NCBI RefSeq assembly: GCF_905220365.1
Contig: NC_061153.1
Location: 1,632,001 to 1,696,000, forward strand
Direction: 5' to 3'
Length of the DNA: 64,000 bases
Origin: Vanessa cardui
Lineage: Eukaryota > Arthropoda > Insecta > Lepidoptera > Nymphalidae
The notes below the pieces were generated by a model. That model saw only the letters and a list, made by a program, of their open reading frames with translations. It had not been told where the DNA came from and made no database searches. Both the position numbers and the translations under genes were made by a program. Positions 9,411-20,674 of the stretch are shown in pieces (position 1 is the stretch's first letter; the number at the start of each line of letters is the position of its first letter).

Positions 9411-10340
9411 TGATAGTGTGCTTAACTCTGTTCTAAAAAATCGCTGTGTGCTACATGATGGTCAGCACGGCTTCACGCGTGGTTTATCAACAGAAACTGC
9501 AATAATGAGTTTAAAGCACACTGTTAAATACTATACGAACAGGCGCACACCGGTGTGCTTGTTTCTTGGACCTCAGTAAAGCTTTCGATCTGGTCTCATG
9601 CGACATCTTATGGTGTAAGTTGGAAGGCATAGGGCTACCTGATGGCTGCACTGACTTATTCCAGTTCTGGTATAGTAAGCAAGTGAACTATGTGAGATGG
9701 GCAAATGAGTACTCCGAACCATACAGAATGCAGTGCGGAGTCAGACAAGGAGGACTGACCTCTCCGAGACTTATTAATTGGTATGTGGATGCACTGATAC
9801 GGGAGCTGAACGGTATGCGTGTCGGTTGTCATATTGGAAACGTTTGCCTTAATGACATCAGTTACGCTGACGATATGGTCCTGTTGGCACCCTCGGTTAG
9901 TGCGCTGAGAACACTGCTTGGCGCTTGTGAAAGGTTTGCTGTCTCACATGGTTTGCTGTACAATACCAAAAAGTCGCAGTTCATGGTGTTTAAGGCTGGC
10001 AGCAAATGTCCTAAAGTGGTTCCTCCCAATTTAAATATCTGGGACACATCGTTACTGACAGCCTTAAAGATGATGAAGATATTGAGAGAGAACGTAGGGC
10101 ACTGTCGGTCAGAGCAAACATGCTGGTACATAGATTTGGACGCTGCACTGATACTGTCAAATCACGCTTTTCAAAGCCTATTATTGTACATCGTTATATT
10201 CGTGTAGTCTATGGACTGATAGTACTAAAAAGGCCTACAGCGCCCTGCGTACTCAATATAATAATGCGTCCAGAGCACTCTTGCGGCTGCCGCGCTTCTG
10301 TCATAAAATCTGGTCATAAAAGGTACTATTAGTATCAATA
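9411..10340 (+). pseudogene. Non-LTR reverse transcriptase fragment of a distinct family
   Basis: RT motifs are visible across frameshifts: DGQHGFTRGLST, the A motif FLDLSKAFDLVSCD, CGVRQGGLTSPRL, catalytic YADDMVLL, and a C-terminus read in other frames that includes SLYSCSLWTD and LRLPRFCHKI. Endonuclease and ORF1 are missing. The QGG-L-TSP motif and C-terminal region differ from the other LINEs here, so it is a separate family whose clade I cannot name. Confidence 0.78.
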
Positions 10341-10559
10341 CACAGAGTAATGTATATCAACCATTTTTGCTTAGCACTATGTACTAATTAATGTATTAAC
10401 AAAGGCCCAATCTACGAGGCCTTGGCGACCGATTGATGGCGGTATGACCATCTGAAATAGCGCAAATAAGTGATACAGACCGGTGATAGGCAGAATTGTC
10501 ACTTATGCGTGAAGTAACGCCCTGCGATTTCCATACCGAACGCCAAGCTTGGCGAGTAT

Positions 10560-11985
10560 AGTATTTACCCTAAAAAAAAGTCCAAAATGTCCACGGCCCC
10601 AGTCCACGGAAACACTACTATTCTTAGTTACGGCGGGGGCCACAGTAACGGTAGGGCAGGCTCTGCCAAGAAACTCCATGTTACGAACGACCCCACAAAC
10701 AAACCCTGGTGACGTACGATTAACAAACGATTAGGTTTGATGAACACCTGATGCAACTGGAAGAGGAACTAAAATATATAAAATAATACTTTTGAGGTCT
10801 CTGCGAAGTCCGAAGAGAGGAAGAGGACAAAATCACTTAGATTCGGGTCCTCTTATGTACTTCAGGGAGGAAAACCAACTATCTCAAGGCGGGACCGGGT
10901 TTCTGGTGCATAAGGACCTCATTAATAATTTTATTACAAATGGGATATTTACCATATTTTTTATGTTTATTAGATGAAGCTCCAGATTTCGACATTATCT
11001 ACGAATGTCTTGTGCATGAGTCTCATGATAAAAATAACCATGTTAATTTAGAATCTCATTAATAACGTTGTCGAAATCTCCAGTGAGTTGACAGGGGTTG
11101 CGCACTTCTTCAAAGTTGTGCAGGTTACATACCCAACAAGACACCTTCAGATGATGAAGAGGAAAATATGTACTAAGACATATCCAGAGTGGAACTTCCT
11201 AGAAAAAGAGGGGCAATCTGAAGTCATTCTTTAAGAAACAGCCCGAACGGAAGTGGACATGGCAAACCCCGATGCAATGACCAAAAATTAGATAGATTCC
11301 ATCATAATGGATAAACGACGGATACTAACAGACTAATCTTTGGTCACCAGGTTTAATACCGGAAGTGACCACCAACTCGTACGAGGCAATCTGGATATTT
11401 GTTTCAAGCTCGAACGTGCCCATTTAATGAAATCTACGTTCAGACCTAACATGCTTCAAGCCGGAGATGGCAACCGATTCGCTGCCTTGGAATCAAACGA
11501 CGTTGACCAGAAACTTGACCAAGTGGTAGGAATTCTGAGAGATGAAGGCAAGAAATTCCTTCAGCAGAGACTCTGCAGAGAACATAGATGATTAATTACC
11601 TCGTCGCTCATGCAGGAGCGACGAGGTAATTAATCATCTACTTCATCAGATAGGGTTCAGACAAACTAATAAATCACGAGACTTGTGCGACATGATCTCC
11701 TCAACTCAATTATCCATTCCATCGAACGATTGCATGCATCGATCGGGCGATCGAGCTAAATCGGGGCTCGAAATTTTCTTTCGGCCTCTGGGCAGGAGCC
11801 ATCTGACGAAGTTAACATCTCTGGTCAAGTCGTCGCTTTTAAGCTAGAAGTTATCTCTGAAATTGAAAACTTCTACGGCCAGTTATATGCTCGCCTGCAG
11901 ATCAACATGGTTCCGATAACCGGGATCACACATTCCGGGGTCACCGTGACCTGCCACCACACCGAAGTCCTACCGGTAATCAGCC
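10560..11985 (+). pseudogene. RTE-1: decayed RTE-type endonuclease and linker
   Basis: Scattered matches to the better-preserved RTE-2 (15735-18490, antisense) run in order: LMYFREENQLSQGGTGFLVH at 10855-10915, VTRFNTGSDHQLVRG at 11341-11385 (S-D-H catalytic motif), LMKSTFRP, then linker and RT start (ASKPEV-like and IENFYGQLYA-like text near 11840-11890). Frameshifts and stops are frequent. A 56-bp hairpin sits in the linker at 11585-11640. The RT proper is missing. Confidence 0.75.
11585..11640. repeat. Perfect 25-bp inverted repeat (hairpin 1) in RTE-1
   Basis: Arms 11585-11609 and 11616-11640 are exact reverse complements, separated by 6 nt (atgcag). Aligned to RTE-2, the right arm continues the ancestral linker (MQERRGN against MKKRREN), so the left arm is the added inverted copy. 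Confidence 0.92.
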
Positions 11986-13229
11986 TTATTAATAAGACTC
12001 CACTATCCGTCCCTCTGTCTGTCTGTACGTGTGTCAGTAAAACAAATAAAAGATTGTCTCAAAAAATTGCAAAAACTAAATTTCATTTCCTAATTTTTTT
12101 TACTAAAAACTTTGACCTTGCGACGCGCCGATGATCACAATTAAAAAAAAAAACAAAATAAATTTGTAGGTCTGCATATGCTCTACGCGTTGTACGCGTC
12201 TTACAAATTTTTCGACATTTATGACCAAAAATAAAAATTAAAACTGAAATTGTGTGCTGAATTTTCGACTTTTTTGATCGATATTTTCATAACGATACAT
12301 GATACGCTAAAATGATTAAGATATCATTGTAGAGCACAATAAAAGCTACAAAAAAGGTTGTCGTAAAATTTTTCGAATCTCATCGGATAGTGGAATTATT
12401 GCCGAGAGCAAATTTTACTATTTTTTTCAAGATAGCGCCCCGGAAATCTTGGTCTTTCATTGTCATTTTTTTGCCTTTTTTTCGACGAAATGAATGGACT
12501 TATAAGCAACGATAAGGAAAACATTAACCGATTAGCAATCATACTTACTCAGTTCATCTGATTAAAGTAAAAATAAAACATTAGCAATTGCGTCTCACGA
12601 CACTCGCACCCCACCCTTGTGCTAACTTGTCTATGTGTGCGTAGACGTTTCGCGTAATTATAATGTTCGGCTCGAAATAAAATTGTTGCTCGTTCTCCTC
12701 ACGTGCTCTCACCTTGAGCTCTGGGGAGGGACTGAAGATTTATTGACAGCGATGTCGAATAAAAAATCAAAACCGTCAAATGATTTTCTCCATACTAAAA
12801 TGTATGGACGACGAATGCAAAAATGTAAGCAATATTTAAATAAAAATTACTATAATATTGTGTAATATAATAAAAATTAAATGCGGTACCCTTATTATTT
12901 ACACCTTTGAGACTATATTTAACCAAAAATACATGTATAAACTAGCATCTAAATAGCTCAGAAAATCCGAATAATAAATGTCGATTTCCGTATTTGGAGT
13001 GATGTTGACGATGAATATGCTAGGTTATTGATGTATATTTTAGATATATTATGATTTGAAACTTGAGGCATATCTATTAAGATACTAAATGTAATTTTTT
13101 ATCCATATTCGATGCTCCAGTTTTCAGATATTTCAAAAGTAGTAAGTGCTATTTTAGCGTTCCGTAAGGACGGCCCTTAAAGTACTTTTACGTGGCAAAC
13201 GTGGGGATAGAATAGATATTGTAAAACAA
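11986..13229 (+). other. Unclassified block between RTE-1 and the rest of Gypsy-1
   Basis: About 1.2 kb without a recognisable protein. It includes a GTCTGTCTGT run near 12015 and a moderately AT-rich segment without long open frames. The last ~30 bp (attgtaaaacaata near 13222) weakly mirror the left end of the whole insertion near 8715 (ttttacaataata), as a poor terminal inverted repeat would. No transposase is visible. Confidence 0.45.
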
Positions 13230-14735
13230 TAGGGACCGGATTAACAGAATTGCTTTGATAGTTTAAAAGATATTATGACAAAAATGTCAAGCTTAGGGTA
13301 TTACGATGTTAATGACCGTACCATTGTCGTAGCAGATGCAAGTCCCGTAGGCTTAGGTGGAATTTTAGTCCAAATTAACGCAGAAGGCGATCCCAGGATT
13401 ATTGCATATGGTCACAAAACAATAACTGACTGTGAACGTCGCTATTGCCAGACGAAAAAGAGGCATTAGCTCTCGTATGGGCTGTGGAACATTTCCACAT
13501 ATTCCTTTACAAGTAATAGTAAGAAGTTTGAGCTTATAACGGACCATAAGCCATTAGAAATTATATTTGGTACTAAATCCAAACCTTGTGCCAGAATCGA
13601 GAGATGGGTCATGCGCCTACAGTCCTATAACTACAAAGTGGTTTATCAACCTGGTAAGAACAATATAGCAGATTCATTGTCTAGGCTTAGTAAAGCTGCG
13701 GGAAAATCTCCAATACAATTGAAAGACAACCACATTTGCCAAATTATAGAGTCAGCCCGATCTCGAGCCGTTACTCTAAAAGAAATAGTGGATAGTTCAG
13801 ACAATGATGAGGAAATTTTAGCTGTGAAAGAAGGTGTATATCATAATATATGGAATGAGGACGTGAAAATATACAAGGTATTCCAAAATGAATTGTGTTT
13901 TCATGAGGGTATATTATTAAGAGGAACAAGAATTATGATCCCCTTGAAGCTCCGCAAAAGAGTATTGGAAGCAGCTCACGAAGGCCACCCTGGCATTGTA
14001 TCGATGAAGGCGAGACTTCGAATAAAAGTCTGGTGGCCAAAATGTGACAAAGATGCCGAAAATATCGTGAAAGCGTGAAGAGGATGTACGCTCGTCTCTG
14101 CTCCATGTCCCCCGAACCCTATGAAGCGGCGTGAGTTGCCAATAGGGCCCTGGATTGACACCGCTATCGACTTAATGGGTCCACTTCCAACAGGTGAACA
14201 TTTATTAGTAGTCGTTGATTACTATAGCAGATATAAAGAAATTAAGATGTGTCGAAAGATCACTTCTACAGAGATTGTAGCAAAATTAAAAGAAATGTTT
14301 AGTCGACTGGGAAACCCTACTTCTATAACTGCCTATAACGGTAGACAATTTTGTAGTGAAGAATTTAAGTTATTTTTATCAGAAAGAAACATTCCGCTTT
14401 TTAATACCATTCCATATTGGCCACAACAAAATGGGGAAGTCGAACGACAGAACCGTGACATATTAAAACGATTAAAAATAAGTTTAGCCGAAAGAAAGGA
14501 TTGGAAGGACAGTTTACTAGATTATCTAACAATGTACAATAGTACACCACATTCAGTTACTGGGAAAACTCCATCAGAACTATTCTACAAAAGAGCATTC
14601 AGAGATAAATTACCTATGAAAGGGGATATAATTGAACCAATACCACCGGATAATGAGGTTAGGCATAGGGACCATGACAGAAAAGAAAAGGGAAAGGAAA
14701 GTGGAGACAGAAAACGGAAGGCTGAAGAAAATAAT
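13230..14735 (+). pseudogene. Gypsy-1 RNase H and integrase
   Basis: The pol reading resumes with NCFDSLKDIMTKM, then RNase H (VVADASPVGLGGIL, with catalytic Asp) and, after frameshifts near 13450 and 13525, LITDHKPLEIIF and WVMRLQSYNYKVVYQPG. The integrase H2C2 zinc finger follows (HEGHPGIVSMKARLR, VWWPKCDKDAE), then a frameshift near 14080 and the core: AIDLMGPL with the first Asp, ITAYNGRQF and PQQNGEVERQN with the Glu. The second catalytic Asp of the D,D-E triad, expected in T-x-D-N-G, is Tyr here. The C-terminus ends in a basic KRKAEE stretch and is cut off. The enzyme is clearly inactive. Confidence 0.88.
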
Positions 14736-14807
14736 TTAATATTTTTTATTTATTTATTTGTTTTTACTATATATAATTATCCTTAATCTTCTCTCTCTCT
14801 TATCCTC

Positions 14808-14861
14808 TACTTGATTTACCCCTAAGCTTGATCCAATTCTCAAAACTCCTAATGATTGATT
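14808..14861 (-). repeat. Inverted ~50-bp copy of the Gypsy-1 protease/RT border
   Basis: Read on the minus strand, this stretch matches 266-314 of Gypsy-1 almost base for base (it contains aggagttttgagaattgg and atcaagcttaggggtaaatc). It lies about 70 bp past the point where Gypsy-1 integrase stops, in the opposite orientation. Confidence 0.85.
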
Positions 14862-14884
14862 CTCAATTTGCAAATAAAAAATAA

Positions 14885-15734
14885 TACTAAGGGTTTAAAA
14901 CAGACATTTGTTCCTATCAATTTGTACCGAATTGAGAAGTTCAGGAGTAATATCATGGCAAACCTCTCATATTTACAATTAAATGGTATTTCTAATGAGC
15001 TTTATAACAATTTTTTTAATTTAATAAAAACAGAATTTAATGCCATATTTACTACTAAGACAGTCAGTTCTAGGAATTTTCTTAAGTTTAATGATTGGGC
15101 GACTGTCGGAATTCACAAGAGTAGGCAAAGATTCTATGAGCTTTATAGTGAAAGATCATACAATCGGTCATTTTCATTTATTAGTTATGTTAGTTGCCTA
15201 CTCTAAACTATTCAAACGTGTATGTCATACAGCCAAATCATTACATATAAAAAAAAACTTATTGACGCTCCTGACAAAATTAAAATGACATGGAAAATTA
15301 TTAATTGCGAAACTGGAAGAGTCAAAAATAACATCTCCGACATTAGTTTATCTATTGATAATAATTTATTTTCCTTAGATCGAGATGTTGCAACTATTTT
15401 TGAAAAAATTTTTGCTGACATTCTTTTTCGACTACTAGCTCACTAAATCCCTCTCCCACCGTTGCTGAATCATTATTAAAAAACAATGTGAAAGAATGTA
15501 ATATAAGTTTTAAATCTAATACAGTAGGTGTAAATGACATCATAAGTTCTTTCAGATCGCTAGATGTTAAAAAAACTGCCGATCTGTGGGGGATCTCTGT
15601 TAAGGTAGTCAATTTAATTATTGATGTAATCGCACCCTACCTTGTCAATGTATTCAATAATTGTGTTCTTAGTGGCGTGTTTCCTGACCTTATGAAACAT
15701 AGTAAAGTAATACCAATATTTAAGTCAGGTAGTA
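14885..15734 (+). pseudogene. Daphne-like-2: linker and RT start, broken
   Basis: Matches to Daphne-like-1 run across at least three frameshifts: LSYLQLNGISNELYNNFFN, KFNDWATVGIHKSR, KTADLWGISVKVVN and PDLMKHSKVIPIFKSG. It ends abruptly at 15734, where the 3' microsatellite of an antisense RTE begins, so the rest was probably displaced or lost. I did not see it resume after 18490. Confidence 0.82.
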
Positions 15735-15748
15735 CATCATCATCATCA

Positions 15749-17058
15749 TCAGCCTGTTGTTGTCCACTGCTGGATATAGGCCTCTCCAAGTGCACGCCAC
15801 TGTGGTCTTTCTCCGGCTACTCGCATCCAGCTCCTGCCTGCCGCCTTGCGTATATCGTCACTCCACCGTGCCTGAGGACGTCCTACACTACGTTTGCCGA
15901 GACGCGGTCTCCATTCTAGAACACGTTTTCCCCAACGGTTGTCGGTTCTACGACAAATATGACCAGTCCACTGCCACTTCAGCTTACTAATCCGGTGGGC
16001 TATGTCGATGACTTTGGTTCTTTGACGGATCACCTCATTTCTGATGCGATCCCTCAGAGAAACGCCGAGCATAGCCCTTTCCATAGCACGCTGAGCGACT
16101 TTAAACTTGTGGACTAGCCTTGTCGTGAGTGTCCACGTTTCGGCTCCGTATGTCATGACGGGTAGGACGCACTGGTTAAAGACTTTCGTCACTGCGAGAT
16201 TAACGATGTAAAGATCCGACGTAACTTCCCAAACGCTGCCCAACCCAGCTGAATTCTTCTATTCACCTCGTCCTCAAGGTTATTTCTACCTAATCGCAAA
16301 GTCTGCCCGAGATAGACATATTTTTGAACAACTTCGAGGACGGTGCCGTGTATCGCAGTCGGTTCCGGTAGAACATGTTCATTGAACATGACCTTGGTTT
16401 TACCCAAGTTCATCTGTAGGCCGATACGCATAGAAGAATCAGCCAGCTCGTTCAGCATTTGTTGTAGGTCCTGCAGCGTTTCTGCCACGATGACGATGTC
16501 GTCTGCAAATCTCAAGTGAGAGATGTATTCGCCATTGATGTTGATGCCACATCCTTTCCAGTTCAGCGTCTTGAACATATCCTCCATTGCATTAGTGAAC
16601 AATTTGGGGGAAATAACGTCCCCTTGTCTCACTCCTCGATGCAATGGTATGGGATTCGTTTGCTGATTCTGTATTCGGACGGACATGGTGGCAGCTTCGT
16701 AGAAACATCTTATCACTTGGATGTATCGCCAATCAACTTGGCAACGCTGCAGGGACTCCATAACAGCCCAGTTTTCAACCGAGTCAAAGGCCATCTCATA
16801 GTCCACGAATGCGAGACACAGGGGCCGATTATACTCTTGGGACTTCTGTATAAACTGCCGCACTATGTGGATGTGGTCTATGGTGCCGTATCCGGTCCGA
16901 AACCCAGCCTGTTCCGGGGGTTGGAATTCGTCGAATCTTCGCGCAAGACGGTTCGTGATCACTCTTGAAAACAGCTTATAGACGTGGCTCAGTAGGGATA
17001 TGGGACGATAGTTCTTCAGCAGGGTTTTTACTCCCTTTTTGAAGAACAGGACGACCAC
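15749..17058 (-). pseudogene. RTE-2 reverse transcriptase
   Basis: Motifs in order: KNYRPISLLSHVYKLFSRVI, EQAGFRTGYGTIDHI, the A motif LAFVDYEMAFDSVE, HRGVRQGDVISPKLF, catalytic FADDIVIVAE, and LGKTKVMFN. A frameshift near 16200 (IFTSLISQ against TKVFNQCVLPVMTYGAETW) splits off the C-terminal domain, which ends QQWTTTG. The stop codon is the first TGA of the 3' microsatellite. The RT is inactive because of the frameshift, though its catalytic residues remain. Confidence 0.88.
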
Positions 17059-18480
17059 ACTCCTACTTCACGCCTCTGGAGTTCTCCCTTCGAAGAGGTC
17101 AGAGTTAAAAAGCTTCTGGAGTTCTCTGAATACCGGTTTACCTCCTGCTTTTAATAACTCCGTGGTAACGCCGTCCTCTCCAGGGCTTTTCCATTTTTAA
17201 GCTGTCTAAGAGCCATCTCGATTTCGCCAATACTGACTTCAGGCAGGTCTTCGGAGAAATGGCGTGTTAATGTAGCTCTAGAATCCTCATTTTCGGGATC
17301 AGGTCGAGATGCATGCGATGCGTATAACCGGCCGTAGAAGTCCTTTACTTCCGAAAGTACTGCCGGCTTGGAAGAAACGACTTCTCCCCTTGCTGTGGTC
17401 AACTTCAAGAGATTATACGAACACCTTAGACCCCCGATTCTGCTCAATCGCTCTTGCAATTGCAAGAGTATTGGAGCACCGGAGGTCGTGTCGTACGCGC
17501 CTGCTGATCTCTTGGTTTAATTACCGTTTCTCTGACGAAGTGACAGGTGGGTTTTCACGTCGTTTCTTCATGAGCCCTAAAGTCTCTTCCGAAAGGTTGG
17601 ACTTCCTGCCCTTACGCTGCATGCCACAATATCTCGTGCCTTCTTCCCTGAGAATTCGAACCACATTTTCGAGGTTCTGGTTTACGTCAGTTGTGGTTTC
17701 CACAGCAGCGAATCGGTTCTCCAGGATTGACTGGAATGTTTCAGATCCCGCAATGGTTTGGAGCAGCTTTGTTCGGAGCGTGGACTTCATCAAACGGACG
17801 CGCTCGGCCTTAAAATTGATATTCAGAGAGCCTCGGAGAAGTCGGTGATCACTACCGGTATTAAACCTGGTTATCACTGAGACGTCTCTGAATATATGCC
17901 TCTTGTCCGTCATTATGAAGTCGATCTCATTTTTTGTCATAGTGTCGGGGCTTTGCCACGTCCACTTCTTTTGCGGCTGCTTCTTGAAGAAGGAGTTCAT
18001 TAAAAAGAGCCCCTCTCGTTCGAGGAAGTTGACAAGCATTTTCCCCCTATGATTCCTGCTTCCAAATCCATGGGGTCCTACTACCGATTCGCTGCAATTC
18101 TGTACTCCCACTTTAGCGTTAAAGTCCCCCATGACAACGTTGTAGTGGGTTTTCGTGGTGAAGTGGAGAGCCCTCGATATGTCGTCGAACAATTCTTCCA
18201 CTTCAACGTCCGAGTGTGTCGAGGTCGGTGCGTACGCTTGCACCACCTTGAGGCTGTACCTCTCGGTGAGCTTTATTATGAGGTACGCAACCCTGTTCGA
18301 CACACTGGAGATTTCCACAACGTTGTCAACTAGAGACTTATTTACCAGAAACCAACGCCACCTTGGGATTGTTGGTCTCCCTCTCGGAAGTACATTAGGT
18401 GGCCCGAATCGAGGGTTACGGTGTCCTCTCCATCCTCGTCTCTCGTTACCATCGTCGCCACCATGACGAGGAATAGCGGG
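17059..18480 (-). pseudogene. RTE-2 endonuclease and linker
   Basis: An APE-type endonuclease: LMYFREGDQ near 18410, GGVGFLVNKSLVDN, a QAYAPTSTHSD segment, MGDFNAKVG, WTWQSPDTMTKNEIDFI and GSDHRLLRG (catalytic S-D-H). The linker continues with RLMKSTLRTKLLQ and MKKRRENPPVTSS to 17521, then, in another frame, VVSSKPAVLSEVKDFYGRLYA at 17151-17465. Frameshifts separate the pieces. Residues for cleavage look conserved. The first endonuclease motif would lie beyond 18480 and is missing. Confidence 0.84.
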
Positions 18481-18603
18481 GCTGTCGGGAATTTGTTAAT
18501 ATATTATATCAGGATAATTGAAAAACAACATCTATTTATTTATTACTTTTTAATGTTTTAAGGTTTAAGGCACTAAAAGATGATATGAATAAGAAAATGT
18601 ATT

Positions 18604-18660
18604 TCAAACCAATAATATACTTTATTCAAGTACGCTTTTACAAGCACTTTGATCGATCGA
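18604..18660 (-). other. Jockey-1 3' terminal tail
   Basis: On the minus strand the element ends with AAAGTGCTTGTAAAAGCGTA then CTTGAATAAAG. Almost the same 30-35 bp end the Daphne-like-1 copy (1968-2015, minus), and a looser version ends Daphne-like-B (42460-42510), although the RT proteins differ. Confidence 0.78.
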
Positions 18661-18889
18661 CGGGTTCATCCTGCTTAACCTAGGTCAAACGGGGTACGGG
18701 CCTCGAGGCGTACCTCCTTGCCCGGGCATGTCCTCAACGGCAGCCTACATGCTGCCGTGTCATTTTGTTTTTGGCCCATTGGGCCAGGGTCCCATGGACC
18801 CAGTGGTGGTATGTCCTCTATCTGTTATAAGTTGTCATCTCCTGGTGGTTGTTAAATCCTTGTGGTTGTCAGTCCGGTGTTGCGTCGTC

Positions 18890-20660
18890 CTACTGTGGCT
18901 CCAAATCGTCGTCTTCGATGCCTGCGTCGGTGCAGGTGGTCGGCGATAGTAGGAGCTCATGAGGTTGAGGACGCCCCTCTGGCGGTCGAGCATGAAGTGG
19001 TGCTATGCCGTGGAGGTGCCCGCGCCCACTGCTGTCCGCGCGAGCGAACATTGTGCGCGCGAGATTGCGGACGAACTCCTCCACGGTGGGCGTCCTGGTG
19101 TCTTTGTGGATTACGTCGTTTCTGACGTATCTCGGAGCTCCTACTATGAGTCGCAGGCATCGGTTCTGTTGGATCTGGATCCTTCTTCTCTGGTGTGCGG
19201 AACAGAGCGCGTACCAGGCAGGGGCCGAGGCCGATCCTCAGCTTGGTTTTTAACTTGAGTTTGGAGGTGAATAGGGGGTGCAGCTTCGAACGGGCCGCCG
19301 CAGCTTGGTTCACTGCCTTATTGGCAGTGGCAACCATCCGCAGCGACCGGTCGATGTGACACCCCAGATAACTCACTGAGGTCTTCCACTCTACGTCCTG
19401 GCCTCGGAAGGTGAGTTGACGTAGCGGCCTCTGGCGGCCGACAAGCAAAGCGGCCGTCTTTCCGACGTTGACGGCCATCCTCCATTTGTCAAGCCACTCT
19501 GACAGCAGATCCAACAGACGCTGCATCTTCCTTGTAGCGACGATTTGGTGGTAGGACGACGCAAAGAACGCGCTGTCGTCCGCATAGAGGGCCAACAGCA
19601 CGTCCTCTTCACCCTCACGCAGATGGTCGCGGAGGGTGGGGATGTCGTCCGTGTACGCCGCGTAGAGCCGCGGCGACAGGCAGCTACCCTGTGGTACTCC
19701 GGCTCGGATGGGGCGCGGTTGGGAGTCCGCCCCGTCCACCGAGACATAAAAACTACGGCCTTCCAGAAACGACGCTACTGCCCGCACTAGCGCGAGAGGC
19801 GCCGTCATTTTCAGCAACTTGGCCAGGAGTCCGGCATGCCACACTCGGTCGAAAGCCTTCTCCATGTCGAGAAAGACCCCGACGGTGTGCTGCCCTCTAT
19901 TGAGCTCACTAGCCAAGTACCTGAGGACCCTCGTCAGCTGGAGCGTCGTCGAGTGGTGACTGCGAAAACCAAACTGCTCCTCGCGCAGGGGCAGGTGAGG
20001 CGAGAGTCCTCGCAGCAGCAGACGCTCAAACAGCTTGGCGACGTGCGAGAGTAGCGTGATCGGCCTGTAGCTGGCCGGGTGTCGGCGGTCTTTGCCCGGC
20101 TTGGGAAGGGCGATAACCTTTCCCACCTTCCATGCCTCGGGGAAGTGTCCAGTCCGGAGTATGCCGTTGAATGCACTCGTGAGCGCTACGAGGCAGTTCT
20201 TGGGTAGCTGCATCAACGCAGCGTTGGTAATCCCGTCAGGGCCTGGAGCCTTCCGCTTAGGTAGGCGGATTACAGCCTTCCGCACCTCAGACGGAGAGAT
20301 GAAATCGTCTCCCCGGAGCGGCGGGATCTGTGCCGACAGGAAAGCCTCCACTTCGTCGTGGATCGCTGCGTGATGACGGACGACATCGGGGTTTGAAAAG
20401 TCCGGGTCGTTGGGCTGAAATTGCTCCTCCAGGTGCTCCGCGAGGATCTCAGCCCTGTCGCTGGAGGAGTATCTTCTTCTACCCGCTCGGTCTAGCAGCG
20501 GGTAGATAGGCTCGTCTTGTCCGGTGAGTTTCTTGCAGAGGTGGTAAAGTGCTGTGTCGCGCTCAGATGCTCGAGCGATGGTGACCTCCCACTGGTCGTC
20601 CTCGAGAGCCACCAGCGCGAGAGATACCTCCTCTGCAAGTTTGTTTAGGTCACGCTTCAC
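18890..20660 (-). pseudogene. Jockey-1 ORF2 reverse transcriptase
   Basis: Motifs in order: PDGITNAALMQLP, ASYRPITLLSHVAKLFERLL, EEQFGFRSHHST, the A motif GVFLDMEKAFDRVWH, AGVPQGSCLSPRLYAAY, catalytic YADDSAFFAS and SYLGCHIDRSLRM. Near 19170 a one-base frameshift moves the true C-terminus into another frame (RCLRLIVGAPRYVRND, TPTVEEFVRN, ending DDDLEPQ at 18890); the longer frame past this point is spurious. Jockey RTs use the target nick as primer. The fold and catalytic residues are complete apart from the frameshift. Confidence 0.9.
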
Positions 20661-20674
20661 CCTAGGGCAGCCGC

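Larger units (their letters stand above)
1..14735 (+). mobile_element. Gypsy-1: Ty3/Gypsy retrotransposon remnant in three pieces
   Basis: Three collinear coding pieces at 1-502, 8019-8697 and 13230-14735 read as consecutive parts of one Ty3/Gypsy pol: protease and RT start, RT core, then RNase H and integrase. At the first break the codons W-V-S / P-V join exactly when the inserted DNA is removed, so this is one element split by later insertions. Gag and the 5' LTR lie outside the window, and the 3' end is cut off near 14735, so no LTR is seen. The element is dead, with nonsense codons, frameshifts and lost catalytic residues in protease and integrase. As the host of several insertions it is among the oldest elements here. 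Confidence 0.88.
15735..18490 (-). mobile_element. RTE-2: antisense RTE-type non-LTR retrotransposon
   Basis: On the minus strand an endonuclease (17521-18480), linker (17059-17465) and RT (15749-17058) occur in RTE order. The element ends in a (TGA)n tail at 15735-15750. The endonuclease resembles proteins annotated in many genomes as craniofacial development protein 2-like, a known label for RTE endonucleases. Several frameshifts make it inactive. It lies against Daphne-like-2. Confidence 0.87.

Noticed and set aside
12000..12030. GTCTGTCTGT run as a CRISPR-like or regulatory array
   Set aside because: A short simple repeat without spacers; CRISPR does not apply to a eukaryotic genome.
18957..19170. 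Long C-terminal extension of the Jockey-1 RT rich in Arg, Pro and Ser
   Set aside because: It is out of frame after a one-base shift; the true C-terminus (ending DDDLEPQ) is in another frame at 18890.
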